Below, piece after piece: positions 1-12,627 of a stretch of 64,000 bases of DNA (within the stretch, counting starts at the first letter, position 1; every line of letters starts with the position of its first letter). The stretch spans positions 4,932,362-4,996,361 of the forward strand of contig NC_049996.1 of NCBI RefSeq assembly GCF_000003815.2, given 5' to 3'. The notes beneath the pieces are model-generated. The model was not told the origin of the DNA. It did not search any database and was given only the letters and a program-made list of their open reading frames with translations. A program made the position numbers and the translations under genes. The stretch comes from Branchiostoma floridae. Lineage: Eukaryota; Chordata; Leptocardii; Amphioxiformes; Branchiostomatidae.

Positions 1-584
1 TATGCATAGTAGACCCCTGATCATGTGGCGGCCATTCTTGTGGTTTGGACAGGACAATATGGTGGCCAGCACGCCCGTTTTCGAATTACCTTAGATGCGA
101 TTAGAGCATATTTACGAGCCCAGTCGTGATCAATCCACTCTGACCAAAATGTGTCGTGATCCAGGTAGTTAAATTCAGTGCTCCCACCAAATCATTACGT
201 GCGGCAACTTGGCTATTTATTACTAAACAGACGCCGAATTCTGGACAGAGGAGCTACCAAGGCCTACCTGCCTTCTTACTCCTATCTACAGAGGAGTTAA
301 GAGCCTCTGCCTGGTTTAGGTAAACCCTGGTAAATAAAAGTTTAAAGCTGCGCGCCAGAAACGCGCGCAGAATTTGTTTTCAAAGTTGACAATACGTTGT
401 GATGGCAACAAAACGCGATGTTGTGATGATCAAATCGGGACTTGTCGTTATCGATCTGCATTGTCAAAATGCTATACTAAAGACCAAAAAGAATTAAATT
501 GAATCCACAAAAACGCACTAGGGTAAGGGTCATTTCATAGGGTCATGCGAAGGAGGATAATTTAGGATTGACATGCGGTCAATA
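1..584. other. Gene-free left edge
   Basis: I see no long reading frame, RNA gene or clear transposon terminus here. The sequence is mixed composition with ordinary AT content and may be intron or intergenic DNA. Confidence 0.4.
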
Positions 585-669
585 CTACATTTTATGCGGT
601 CTTTGTGACCTTTGGCCTGATTCAGGGACCATCCATTGATAAAGGGAGGGGTGCGCACCACAGGAAAAG

Positions 670-876
670 TAAGTAAGTGCAGCGCAGAAGAGTAAGTGCA
701 GCGCAGAAAAAAGTAAGTGTCTCACGCAGAAAAAAGTAAGTGTGTTGAGCAGAAAAGTAAGTGTGTTGAGCAGAAAAGTAAGTGTCTTGAGCAGAAAAGT
801 AAGTGTCTTGAGCAGAAAAGTAAGTGTGTTGAGCAGAAGAGTAAGTGTCTTGAACAGAAAAGTAAGTGTGTTGCAC
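670..876. repeat. 21-bp minisatellite, about ten copies
   Basis: The unit reads AGAAAAGTAAGTGTGTTGAGC (21 bp shown in one register) and is repeated head to tail about ten times. The left copies are degenerate (GCAGCGCAGA variants) and the right copies differ mainly at one G/C position. Because 21 is divisible by three, every minus-strand frame stays open and yields seven-residue repeat peptides. These are artefacts of the repeat, not proteins. Confidence 0.92.
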
Positions 877-3800
877 ATTGTTGATATCGGCCACGGTACG
901 ATCCTTTGACAGATAAAGACTCTGCTGGGTTTGAGAACCCGCGGAGGGAAAGCCAGTTCATTTGAACTTCTTCACTGCCACCATTCCCAGGCTGTGGCTC
1001 TAGTCTGATGCTCGGTAGTTCTAGAAATAATAATTAGTTATGGTACGTTAACAGGTCGTTGACTGCACAAACCCGAGGGTAGGAAGTTGACATCTTTGTT
1101 GAAGACAGAATGGGGGCATACAATACCGGTTCCCAAGATAGCCTAAGACTTAGGACAGATATATGTTAAGAGTAGCCCATTCTTAAAGTTGTTGATGAAA
1201 TCTAGAAGAAATGTAATATCTTGTGTTATAAGTACAGTAATCACTGAAGGTGTGCTATACTTTCCTACTGAATGTTATCTTTTGACAAGTAAAGATACCA
1301 GATGTACCCTGGAAGACTTCCTCCAGTGATTGACAGGGAGAGCTGAATAAACCTAGTCCCGGGCCAACAGTGACCCCAACCAAAGCAGGGGTCACATCCA
1401 ATTAAGAGATAGATACTTGAGACGCCCGACGTCACCATAGTCTACTCAGAAGCCACGATCTAGCAAAATAGACTTTGAAACATCAGTAAACAACCCAGTG
1501 TTAGATCGGAACGATGTGAAAGACTGACATGTGCGAGACAATTATTTTATGTACTTATTCTTTTCTTGTATGACTAATTTTACTGAGTGAAAAGTCTTGT
1601 ATTCCTACCAGGTATGGCAGCAACCATTAGCTACCCTTTGTAAACCCTCCCTACTTTCGTATGGACGGGTCCTAGGTGATCGATGTATGACATGACTGTT
1701 GAGTGTTAGAAATTGATCCGGGTTTCACGATTACAGTATTGCAGGGGGTAACAGGGTGTGTAGTGACCTGGTCAGTGAGTTCGTGAACCAGACCTCTGAC
1801 CTGACGGTATCAGCACTTTAATGAACATAAATGGGAAAATGGGGGTTTTGACACTATTTCGCAGCAAAATGTCAGTCAAGTTGTAACTGGAAAAGATCCG
1901 TTTCTGATGAACTGTCACTTCTGCTCTGCATATTTCTAACCAACCAAAATCGGGGAATTCACATTTGTTATTCAGATTCGGCCAGGGGGAGGATCCTAAA
2001 AGTTACGGAAATAAAAGCTGAAACTTAGGAAATTTTCTCAGTCAGGAAGGCGGGAAGCCTGACTCCGGGACCACTCTCAAACAGCCGAGCAGAAGTGAGC
2101 AGTAGCAGAAACTTTCGACCGGACACTTTGCTATAGTTTGAGAGTAGTGCTGCCGCTACCTGGAGCCCAATGTGAGACCTTACAGGAATGGAATAAAGAC
2201 TTTGAGTTGGACATTTCCTTGCCATTTCCCTTCCTTCGGTGCACGACAACCGGTGGCCAGCTTCGTCTGCAACCATCGTTTACATCTTGGCGTTGAGTCG
2301 GCAGGATCGGACGTGGAAACAAGGAAAATCAACGGAACAGCAGAACTGTAACAACACCAAGACACTTGATGGTATTGTTGTTCATTTTAAGGGTAAAACA
2401 TTCAGATCTTATACCAGATTTATGTTTATCGTATCTAAAGTTATTATATAGCAGTAACGCAGAAGCTTAACAATATATATTCATATGTATAGGTATTCAA
2501 ATAATGTATATGAATGTATATGAAAGACCTTTAATTTTTAGTTTATGTCTTTACAACCTTAGTGAAGATTGTGGTGATTAATCTTAAGTACACTTAAGGT
2601 GATATAAGACTATGGAATCTTATTACATCTACAACTTATGATTTAGATATATTATTAATAGTGTTTTAAACTTCTTGTCGCTTATGAAAACCTTATTTAG
2701 ATGGGAGGGGGTGGGGGTTGGGGTAGGTAAGGTTTTGAGGCCTGCGCTAAATTCATGTCGCATAACGCAAGAACAGTTTACGTTAGAGGCACCAAATTTG
2801 AACTTTTTCGTAAAATGAAGCTGGCAACAATATCACAATATTTAAAAAACTAAAAAAAATTTTTTGACGTTGTCATGGTAATGTTGACAGGCATTTTTTG
2901 ACAAACATTGCTAATTTAGGTTCTAACAATCTATTTTTCACGTTCATTTCCTATATTACTGCTAATTTTTTTAGATTGATTAATTTTTTTTGTCATGTAG
3001 ACTATCTTTCATAATAAGATGAATAGATTATGCTAATCTAAAAACTTAATCGGTCCAAATCCAAGATGGCTGAAAATATGACTAGATTACTATCCATTAA
3101 AATTTGGAACTACCTTGTTTTTTTTTGTCAAAAATGTTTAAATAAACGTTTGACTGTATTTCCAATTTCTTTTGCGACTGTTTGCCGAACGTTTTGGGAA
3201 AATTCAAGATGGTAGCGGAGCCCAACTGATATCTTTGGTATGCATTACGTAATTTCATGACGTCATTTTGACGTCATTGATGTTATTATTGGCAACACAA
3301 GTCGTAACAAACAGTATTATTCTGTCATCTGCACGTTTTCTTGGAATAACTGTTATCGTAGTTTCAACCTATTATCGACGTCATATTACGTTGTGTTACA
3401 TTCTTATAATAGCGTCATATTTCTTAAAATCTTTAGATATTATGTATAAATAATTCTCTAAAAATTCGAAGGCCATATGATAAGTTGTTGAAGTCACAGA
3501 TTACAGAAAATAATCTGAATAGGATTAAAATGAGGGCCAGTCTTCCATGCAAATTGATGGTAGTGAAATATAGTTTGGTGTCTAAAACTTAAAGATTTTT
3601 TCCTGGTCAAATGGGTAGAAATCCTGGCAGTTTTGGTAGCGTTAGTGGGTTTGTGAGGAACACAAGTTCATGCTGTCGTTTGCTATTGGGGTAGGTACTC
3701 TTTGGTAATACATGAATAGTTAATGATATGGTTATTTGGCAAAGGGATGTGTTCGTGGAACTCTTATAATGTTATAAATATGAACATTGGCTGAAAGGTC

Positions 3801-3949
3801 GCAAGATGAATTTTCTAAAAACGGGATTTTGGTTTAGTCACTGCTGGAAAAAGCCATTATTTTGTTGCCATATTACACCTATGTCAGAGCACACATGATA
3901 ATTAATGTTAGAATTAGAACTACATTATCATTTTGGCCTGTACGTTTCT
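877..3949. other. Unassigned gene-free stretch
   Basis: Only short unrelated frames are present. Around 2030-2350 two short minus frames overlap without recognisable motifs. A T-rich stretch spans about 2850-3180. No RNA gene or transposon boundary was found. Confidence 0.35.
2703..2728 (+). other. G-tract, possible G-quadruplex
   Basis: Four or more runs of three to five G separated by one to three bases lie on the + strand in an otherwise AT-rich context. This meets the usual pattern for an intramolecular G-quadruplex. No gene is nearby to suggest a role. Confidence 0.5.
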
Positions 3950-4012
3950 TGTAAGACCATAAACGTATAATAAAGGTATTCATTCATTCATTTGTTCGTT
4001 GATTTATTCTAT
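3945..4012 (+). mobile_element. Probable LINE 3' tail
   Basis: An AATAAAGG polyadenylation-like signal is followed directly by imperfect ATTC repeats. This arrangement is typical of the 3' end of CR1/L2-type LINE copies in invertebrate chordates. No coding part was identified upstream, so this is a tail fragment at best. Confidence 0.4.
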
Positions 4013-4272
4013 CATACTGTGTACAGTAAGTTACAGACATTTGTTTCAGGCTCTCTGTGTTAACTTTTCAGCCCAGAAGTATTTCTCTAGAGTCCAAAGG
4101 CAAGGGAATTGAACTGGTGTGACCTAAAGAACACAGTACACCAGGCCTTGTTAACTATATGTTTAAAAAAATGAAAATAAGGCAAACAGAGCACAGTAGT
4201 ACTAGTATTATGCATGCAAATGTACATAAAAGTAACAGTGGAAAAGAATCAAAATTTAATACTAATGGTATA

Positions 4273-4688
4273 TAGCCTGGGTACCGTCCGGAAAGTAGTT
4301 CGCTCCGCAGTTCATTATATACTATAAACAGTCGCTTCTAGCTCTGTCATTCATCATACACTATATACAGTCGCTTCTCTGTGTTTCCATCTGGGAACGC
4401 GGACCATCTTAATGTCTGGAATCGTCCAAATTTTGGACGCAGATGCTGATTGGTCGAACGAATTATGGAATGGGTTCAAGCGATCGTTTGAACAGGCGTT
4501 CCAACACCGGACAAGCCCTCCGTCTGCTCGTGGGAGGGCCTGTTGTCATTGAACAAGCGCTCTAGAACCTTTTCCTTGATTCGCTCATTAACTGACGTTA
4601 GCACCAAATGGTTTGAATGTGCAGGTCTCCAGACGGGTAGCAGAAGCAAACATAGGAGCTAACTACTACCCGGATGGTACCTAGGCTA
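4273..4688. mobile_element. hAT-like MITE, 416 bp
   Basis: The ends form a terminal inverted repeat: the left end starts TAGCCTGGGTACC and the right end, reversed, starts TAGCCTAGGTACC. Further matches continue through TCCGG and a TAGTT-GCTCC block. The flanks are ATGGTATA on the left and ATGGGTAT on the right, close to an 8-bp target duplication with one inserted base. TAG-type termini plus an 8-bp duplication fit a non-autonomous hAT element. There is no transposase inside. Confidence 0.7.
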
Positions 4689-5009
4689 ATGGGTATAGCA
4701 GTTTCACAAGAATGATTAAGCTTGACTACAAAGTCAATATCTATCTATGAATTAGCGTTTCTGGAGATTTTTGGTAACAAGAATGAATGATTGGTAAAAT
4801 ATACAAATAATAAAGCAATTTAGTAATCTTCAAATGTTTTTCTATAATATGATAACATTGAAACTGATAAATTTGCATCCAGCTCACTATACAAGAACAT
4901 CTATTGATTTACATTGGTGCAGCCTTGGTGTGATATGATATTGTATGTAATACATAATATGATAAAACAATATAATAGGCTAGTATTGTAATGTCTATTC
5001 TGTTATTTC

Positions 5010-5245
5010 TACATCATCATCGTCATTGTCATCATCACTTTCATGCCATCTTCATCACTATCATCATCTCATTGCAATCATTATCATCATTTTCACCATC
5101 ATCATCAGCTTCATCACAATCATCTTCCTCACCATCCTTATTATCATCTTTATCACTGTAATCATCATTATCACCATTGTCATCATTTATTATTAATTTC
5201 AGCATTTTTATCATCATCTTCATCACCATTACCCATTATCATCAT
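5010..5245. repeat. ATC-trinucleotide microsatellite
   Basis: Imperfect repeats of ATC/CAT dominate the whole stretch. The His-rich + frame and the Asp-rich - frame that cross it are by-products of the trinucleotide and are not annotated as genes. Confidence 0.9.
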
Positions 5246-5689
5246 TTCAATTTTATTAGAAAAGATGTTGAGATTTTTGCATGTTCACAGAAAACTTTGA
5301 AGAGACAAAAAAAAAATGATTTTGATAGCATAAAATGTTTGGAACTTGTTACTTAGTAACATTTTATTCACTCCAGTACCTTAGAAAACAGCCGGACTGA
5401 AACTGTATTTACTTCAATGGAAAGATCTCAATGGTTAACCAAGGAGGTTATAGAATTGACTAAACCAATGATTACATTGTATATAGCAGAGGAATCAATT
5501 TCTCCTTAGATAAAGTCTTAGACAGAAGTTGGAGAGTGTGACAGAGATGAATGAGACATAGAGAGGGGGATGGAGATAGAGAACGAGAAACTCAAATTAA
5601 AGACTAGAAAGGCCGACATTTGCTTGAGAGCAAATACAGCATATTTCAGCCATCTCCCTTCTCATGTAACAATAGACTGTTCCAAAATC

Positions 5690-6480
5690 ACCCATGTGCA
5701 AAAATGGAACACTTCTGCTTAAAATGACTTCTAACTACTAATCACACATATGAGCAAAAATGAATATTACAAACCCCCTTCAAGAATGGACTCTTCTAGT
5801 GCACCCCATGTAGAAAGGTAAAATAGACGACTCCAAAAACACTTCCGCTAAGAAATGGAATTTTGAATCATCATCCAGAGCCATATTTGAAAAAAAAAAC
5901 CTCTGTGCAAGAATCGACTCTTCCTGTTATACCCCTATGTAAAGTGGAGCGATCCAAAATACATCAGCTAAAATAGGACATCGACATAATCACCAAAGTC
6001 CACAAAATGATTTTAAAAAAATACCCCCTTCGTTGAAGAATGTAATCTCCCAGCACACCCTGTTTGAAATTGCACAATAGACAAGTCCAGAAATACTCAC
6101 AGTACATGGCCTTTTGTATGATAAGCAACCCAGTCCAAAACTGAATTTTTAAAAAGTCCCCCGTGCATGAATGGACTCTTCCAGATAACACCAGGCTTGC
6201 TGATTGGCTGCCGAATACTCTTCATGTGCAGCCTTCAGGTGGGGGTCAACTTCCATTCAACAAGTGGAATTCGGAATCATCACCCATGTCCAAAACTGAT
6301 TTTTTTTAAATCCCCCCTATGTGCAAAAATGGACTGTCCCAGTTGTAGTCTTCTGTCAAGTGGTTCAGTGCAAAAACACTTTCGCTAAAAAAACATTGGC
6401 ATTATCACCAAAGTCTAAAAGTAAATTTCAAAAAACACCCCCTGCCCAACAATGGACTCTTCCAGCAAAATGAGCTCGCT
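5690..6480. repeat. Diverged tandem array, ~120-160 bp units
   Basis: A marker close to AATGGACTCTTCCAG recurs near 5785, 5911, 6038, 6170, 6330 and 6449. Each copy is followed by a variant of a CACCCCATGT block and a CCAAAAACACTTCCGCTAA block, and preceded by runs of A and C. Copies are strongly diverged, so the array is old. The longest frames through it are interrupted and have no family resemblance. Confidence 0.75.
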
Positions 6481-7035
6481 CATTGGCTGGGCATTAATTG
6501 GATTTACCTTGTCCCCCCAATCACCTGGATGTCTATGGACTAGGTAGGTAGGTAGATGATTGGATCTACCTGGCACACCTGTGGCTCTGACACACCAGAA
6601 TGACCTAGAGGTCGTTGACCTCGGCACTCCAGACCTCACATATCCAAAACTCTCCCACAAAAACCTCCTTAAGGAGCCATTTTGAAATGATTTATATCAA
6701 ATATTATACATGGGTCCTTTGAATAAGTATCTAGGGCACCTCTGTCCCAAATTTCAGGTCATTTGGATGTAATACCATGGTACAGGGGGCCAAATTATAT
6801 AGTTTTGGTCCAAAAGTTGCAATAAAACCTCAATAAAATCATTTAAGGAGCAGATATGAAAAAAATGAGAAAAAAGGCATTTGGGTATTGGCCCACTCTA
6901 CCCTTGTGCCAAATTTCAAGTCTTTTGGTCCAGGAACGGCGGAGATGAATTGCATTGAAAATTTGACAGGAGAAAGAAAGAAAGAAACATTACGAATACA
7001 ATATATTTCACCATACCTATGGTATGGCTGAAATA
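6480..7035. mobile_element. Degenerate transposon remnant, class unknown
   Basis: Two diverged internal copies of a CCAAATTTCAGGTCATTTGG-like block lie near 6750 and 6908. The stretch ends in GAAAGAAAGAAAGAAAC, a TATATTTCA run and a short palindrome around ACCATACCTATGGTAT. This looks like the 3' part of an interspersed repeat, but I cannot assign a superfamily. Confidence 0.35.
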
Positions 7036-7405
7036 TAAAAAATATCGTAGACAGAAGATCACTATCTGGCAGATAAAAACAACAACATGTATATGATTAG
7101 GTTTCTTTAAGGCTGTATCCCTAAAATTTTCAAAGGAAGAGACTTACATAATAAAGTTAGAGGTACCATTACTACTTTATCCAAAGTGTTAGATATGTGC
7201 ATTCCATAACTTAAAATCTCAATGAGGTAGAATTATTCATGGTTGCTTAAAATTGCACTACAAGTGACTCTGACTAAACTATAATCATATCTGTGAGTGG
7301 TTCATTAAATTATCTAGACTGAATTATTGTGTTAAAACTAACCTTGTTTCTAAGTATGCAGCAAAAAATAGAAAGTAGAAACACATTACAACTCAAAACA
7401 TGACA

Positions 7406-7426
7406 TTCAGCACCAAGGACAGGTAC
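7406..7426 (+). promoter_or_regulatory. RE1 (NRSF/REST)-like motif
   Basis: The site reads TTCAGCACCAAGGACAGGTA. It matches the vertebrate RE1 core (TTCAGCACC, two free bases, GGACAG) at every core position; the final GCGCC part of the consensus is not matched. RE1 is the DNA site of the zinc-finger repressor REST in vertebrates. Function here is inferred only from the match. Confidence 0.5.
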
Positions 7427-8201
7427 AGTTGTCTTAGTGTGAATATCAATCACTTCTAGGATTTTGGTTAGAAAAGGATGACCAACACTCTATGGGATAT
7501 ATCTGAATTCTACCCAGCATATCAGATGCAGAATAATGACCATATTTGGTATACAAAACAATCTAAACAGTATGAGTGAGGGTGAAACACAACATTTAAC
7601 TGCTATTCTACATTTTTCAGCCATGAAAGAAAATTTTATGGAAAACTCAAATTTTGCAAAGATTCAAAACTTATAGATTTGTTTATACATGTAGATGGGT
7701 ACATATGTGGGAGTCACTAAAAGTCTAAGTCTTACTCTTAGTTTAATTCTACATACTAGGCATACTAAAAGACCATAAAGAAAAAAATATTTATTGTAAA
7801 ACTGGCTGAATTACGGTTTAAAATCTATAATATATAAAGTCTATCATATGTAAAAAGCAAATGCTAGGATAATCATGCAAAAAAGCAGCTTTGCCAAATT
7901 AATAGTCACACATTTCATCAAAGCTGAATATTAGAGATAAGAATTTCTACAGTTAGCAAGAAGGCAAGATGTTCACGCTAGGATAACTCAATACTACGCA
8001 GTACTGGTAGCCAAGGCAGACTGAGTTGGACACCGGAAACTAAGTTGTTAATTGATTTAAAGCAAAACACAGAGGCATCTTGCCAATGACATTTCTTTTG
8101 AAAACGTTAGATAAATAGCAAAAAATTAAGATTCAAATCCTGAGTATCAATTTGAAGATGATTCTTCTGAATCAACAAATGAACGCTTTCTATTTGCAGC
8201 A

Positions 8202-9077
8202 TTGTTGGATCTTATAGATTTTCTCAAATTGTTTGAGTATTCAGATCTCTTCAGAAGTCAGGGAAGCAAATACATTAAAGAGGACCCAGATTTTAAAAAA
8301 AAATCTATCAATGAAAACCAACTATTATTTAGCCAGGCAACTTCGAACGATCAAAACACCCAATTTTATGTTGGTTATGATGTAACAACACAAATAATTC
8401 AAGTGAGCTGGGTGTCACATGAATTTCTAGGTGTTTATGATATTTTTAAAAAATGCACCCTATCAGAAGGAGCAATACAAAAGAAATTGACCAATCGTAA
8501 CGAGGGATATACACACAGTCAGGGACATATACAAAATGGTGCCACTATTTAAACACGTCAGAGATGTAGGACTTTATTACAAACATTGGCGTTTGGCTTG
8601 CGTAGGGAGCTGTGGTGAGATTTTATTGCTTTGCCATGCAGGTAAGGGGGTTTGGAAGGCAGGGAGAGCAACAGTCTAGCTTGGCAAGCAAACAAAAAGG
8701 CCGGAGAAACAAAAACTGTGACTTCATTGAAAAAAATGCATCTTTGAGAGTCGTCATGGCTAATTATGATGTACATCCATACATAATAATGGGCTATAAT
8801 AATAATGATAAATATACATTGCTCCACTTTTCTTCGGTGTAAATGGTGCAATAATCCATGGTCGGTTCCTATGATCACCTCATTATTCAACAGTTGTTTT
8901 GTCAAACTTGTACTGAAAATCAATGGCAAACTGAGACGAATTCTCCTTGAACATCTGAAGGAAGTAGGTAAAATCATCCCACAAGAAGCTAAAGATATGC
9001 ATGACACATTATGGAGAATTGCCTCTTCAGCCGATGCAAACTATTTCAAACGTGAAAATCAAGGATGCTATAAATAA
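8202..9077 (+). other. Unassigned short reading frames
   Basis: Three modest + frames (8202-8552, 8612-8842, 8805-9077) and one - frame (8558-9007) sit together. The 8805-9077 frame includes a plausible amphipathic helical segment, but I recognise no domain. There is no clear splice structure joining the frames. They may be a decayed gene or transposon fragment, or chance. Confidence 0.2.
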
Positions 9078-9514
9078 TACATCATTGTAACAATTATCTA
9101 GCTGCCATATAATATTTTTAAGTTATTGGATCCCATTTTTTCCTCACAGAAGAATGCTACATTAAACAATACCTGTTGAGGAGTCAGTTCCTCACTCTTT
9201 TCAGCTAGTTGCAGATAGACTATTTCAGAAGTCAAATTATTAATGTGCATCCACATGACAGTATGCAGGAAGCAAGGAAACAGATTTGATCAAATGGGAC
9301 AAAATATTATCAACATTATAATTAATATATATTGCAATTGAAGATCTAGACTAATGCCAAACAATCGGTGGGGAATTGATCTCTAAGTACTTTCTCACAA
9401 ATCCATGCAAAATAATAAGGAAACATTAAACACATTGCATCTTTACTGGCTTCAGTAATCTTTACAGAATAATATCATTACTGTGGTAGCCAAAATGAAA
9501 AAAAAAGATTTTGT

Positions 9515-9890
9515 ATTGCATGCTATTTGTTAATCATAGCTCTTAGATGGGCTCTAACAGTACACCCATCATACTATGTCACAAATCAATGTATTACCAA
9601 ATATGATGTATCTTAACAAGTATCGGTTTGGTTGCTCAAGAGGAAGGCATGAAGGCAATAAAGGTCAGCTGCCATTGTTCTTCTCACACACAAAAAATTC
9701 AGTTAACAGCTGAAACCAACTGAAGAATGGAGAAATCAGAAAGAAGTAACGTCCAACAAAGCGGCTTCTAGCAGCTTGTTTACCGCCTAATAGGAAAAGA
9801 TGATACATAATTCACAGGGAGAACTTTAGTCAGTAACTTTTAAGTGGTTAAACTATTCAAAGCATTGTGTCATAGTATGATATATCTTAC
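9515..9890. repeat. Paralogous non-coding block, copy 1
   Basis: This segment aligns by eye to 16620-17010. Shared landmarks, in the same order, are TTAATCATAGCTCTTAGATG, AGTATCGGTTTG, TAGCAGCTTGTTTAC and TGTGTCATAGTATGA. Both copies keep a short hairpin with GATGGG and CCCATC arms although the loop has changed. No frame is conserved, so the block is non-coding or regulatory. Confidence 0.65.
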
Positions 9891-10033
9891 CTGACTCAAA
9901 GTACGTAACACTAGATATAAAAGAATGATATGAAGTACACACTCTGGAAACAAAAACAATCTCCTGACAGTATAGAAAGAAATCATTCAAAGAGGTTGTC
10001 GATACACCAAATACATTGACTCATTTCTCAATA

Positions 10034-10055
10034 ATCAGGCACTAAGGACAGGCCC
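10034..10055 (+). promoter_or_regulatory. Degenerate RE1-like motif
   Basis: The sequence ATCAGGCACTAAGGACAGGC has an intact right half (GGACAGGCC) but an inserted G and a C-to-T change in the left half. It occupies the position in this paralogous block that corresponds to the better site at 17266. It looks like a decayed copy. Confidence 0.3.
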
Positions 10056-10317
10056 TTTCTATGGACCACAAGTGAATTTTCAAGTCTATTTGCTGAATCC
10101 CATGATATTCTATCAAAATAAACATAGTTAAGAACTTGAGTCAGAATGTTCTGAAAGTTGAGATGTTGATCTGAGTGACATGAAAGAAAGAAGCATTAGG
10201 TGATAGACAACTCAAGTGGCATATTTCAAGATGTTCTCATGACACAACAATGTTGTGAATATTGCTGTGCAGCATAAAAGGTAGATTCAATTGCTTATAA
10301 TGTAGAATGTTATTGTG

Positions 10318-10400
10318 TTGTTTCTGCCCAGGATTGCCTGAAAAATAGGTCTAGGTTGACCTGAGCTGTATTATTCCTGGTTAAATAAAGAAAAATGACC
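10318..10400 (+). mobile_element. Probable CR1-type LINE 3' tail
   Basis: The stretch TTCCTGGTTAAATAAAG with an upstream GCCCAGGATTGCCTG resembles the 3' untranslated end of CR1-like LINE copies. No reverse-transcriptase frame is present upstream, so only the tail remains. Confidence 0.4.
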
Positions 10401-12239
10401 TAAACAGTGTTTTATGTTATGATCACTGAGTACTCAGTAGTATACACGAATTATAATATTAACTCAGGGCTTAACAGGCACTTTTCTGGAGAAGTCCACA
10501 AATTCTCTACAATATGACTATAGGTTACTGGATACAGCCTGACAGTGTGCACCACAGATGTAAGAGCTGCCACTCAGCAGTACTCCAACTAAAAATTGCA
10601 GCCCTAAACATTTTATATCTGCAGTATCTCCAACAGTTGTACCAAGCACAGCAACAAAGTTGTTCCTACTTCACATTAAACAATCAGATTTCCCAAAGAT
10701 TGAAACTGAAGAGCTGGCTTAATCTGTACACATAATACTCAGTACATTGAACCTATAGGAAAAGGTTATAGAGTTAGAGACTAAAGCAATAGACTGACTC
10801 AGAGGCAATGTATCATCAATATGAAGAAACTTTCAAATAACCACATGCTGCCGTAAACAGTGTAAATAAAGATAGGTAAAGGGGAATTAAAAAGAAAGGG
10901 AACAACATCAGTACAGCACAGTGCTATGCTGGCCGTGAACAAAGTATCAACTCAACTGAACAGCATTCTGTTGCAGTAGTATTTCATGATAGATGAGCAT
11001 AATTTTCAGTTATTAGTGAGGGAATGTGCTTGATATCATATCCTAAAATTATAGTAAAAATATACATGTGTATATGGTGAGCTTGAAAATAGTATCATCC
11101 AGTGTTCGGATTGAATCAAAGTGAATTGCGTTGATTGAAAGATGAGGAAATAAAAACCAGCATCCTGATCTGGAGGCAATATTTTGAGGAAAACGAGTCA
11201 AACAAATGAACGTTACTGTACTACCAGTTCAGAAGCTGCCAGCTGGACACTCTGTCCTGGTGGGACAAGGAGGGAACTTTCTAGTTCTTTATTACAGAAA
11301 CTGAAGTAAAAAATCAAGACCGTACTATGAGTGGACACAGTTACATTATTAGATTTGAAAGAAAATATCAACAACCAACAATTACGTAGCTGCTAAGTGT
11401 CACGTTTTAAATTTATTCTATATGATTCTCACCATCTCTAATATTATGTAAATAAAAGACCCTTACATAGGAATACATAGGAATAGAAAGAACCATAATA
11501 AGAAATAAAACTGAAACTAAATGAAAATCATTCAGTAAAAATTGATGGAAAGATGTTTGGTTTCATAGGGCAAATTTAGTAATTCATTAGACATTAGTTA
11601 ATCAAGTCCAAGAAGAAGATCAGTCTAAGACAAAATGATATAAGGAAACATGATATTGATAGAAATTTCTTACAGCAGGGGAAAAGAAAAATTGACCATA
11701 TGCTAAAATGAGTCAATTGTTCAACAACCATTGCAATGCAGCAATCTCTCTCTCTCTATATATAAGTCAGTCTATACAGACTATTATAATAATACTTCGC
11801 AAAAAAAGAAACTAAGCGACAGAGACGACTACAATTCAATGTAGCAATTTACAGTAGTATAAATTTTAAAGAAATTCTATATGGTCAATAAAAAGAAGCA
11901 CATCTTGTTTAGAAAAGAATCGTACCAACAGTATGTAAATAGGAACTCAGAGTCTGCAGTGGACTCAAAGGTCTTTAATGGTTTGTGTGAAGCTTAAGAG
12001 GGCCAGAGCCATTCAGAATACTTAAAAGGAGAAGAAGACAAGTGTAAGTGATGGATAATATAAGTTTAGATAAAAGCAAGATGTGAATCTAAGACATTTT
12101 CTGCTGGTGAATTTTAACTCTTCATGCAAATGGAAATCCAGAAAAGTGAGAAGTACTGATTCAATACTCTGACAGTATCAATTGCCAGTGCACTTAAAAC
12201 TGACCAGTCTTTCATAGCCAAAACTTGCTAAAATACTCT

Positions 12240-12300
12240 TCACATGACTCCAGAAGAAGCAGTCCATAATATTATATAACTGCAGATTTTTAATTTTCAT
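12240..12300. repeat. Short duplicated element (partner at 21244-21300)
   Basis: The 20-mer ACATGACTCCAGAAGAAGCA is identical at about 12242 and 21246. It is followed in both places by a TGCAGATTTTTA-TTTTCA block after 15-22 unrelated bases. The exact conservation of a short core between diverged flanks suggests constraint or a young copy event. Confidence 0.55.
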
Positions 12301-12532
12301 ATCTAGACAAAAAAAGAAGAAATCAAATAAAGAGATCTATATGCAATAGGTACACTACATGTTTGTTTTAACATGATGACTATGTATAGCTCCATCTTGA
12401 TAGATGATGGTGGCACTCAGCATGGAGGATTCATATCAAAAAGCAACTTCAGATGGATAAACTTCATAGGAATTGTCTTAGATTCTATTGGTCAGTTTAT
12501 ATTTATTGAAAGTTATCATACATCCTTCAAAA

Positions 12533-12627
12533 TGTTGAAAGTTTTCTTGTCATAGTACCAATTCCAATCACATTTCTATCTTAGAAATCTGATTGGAATT
12601 GGTACTATGACAAGAAAAATTTCAACA
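12533..12627. repeat. Near-perfect 45-bp-arm hairpin
   Basis: Arms 12533-12577 and 12583-12627 are reverse complements at 43 of 45 positions, with a 5-nt loop (ATCTT). Transcribed from either strand this gives a long RNA hairpin with only two mismatches. It could be a miRNA-like or hairpin-siRNA precursor, or a short foldback MITE. The flanks show no clear target duplication. The piece ACCAATTCCAATCA recurs near 15766 without its partner arm. Confidence 0.85.

Noticed and set aside
585-961. Three overlapping minus-strand frames with Leu/Phe/Tyr-rich repeats
   Set aside because: They exist because the 21-bp minisatellite is divisible by three and lacks stops in every frame.
5041-5300. His-rich and Asp-rich frames
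   Set aside because: Both are translations of the ATC trinucleotide repeat.
7406-7426. RE1-like sequence read on the minus strand as a snoRNA D box (CTGA) with guide
   Set aside because: No C box (RTGATGA) lies 60-90 nt away on the correct side at any of the sites, so a C/D snoRNA is not supported.
8202-9077. Possible protein-coding gene
   Set aside because: Frames are short, overlap on both strands, lack splice links and show no domain; kept only as an unassigned entry.
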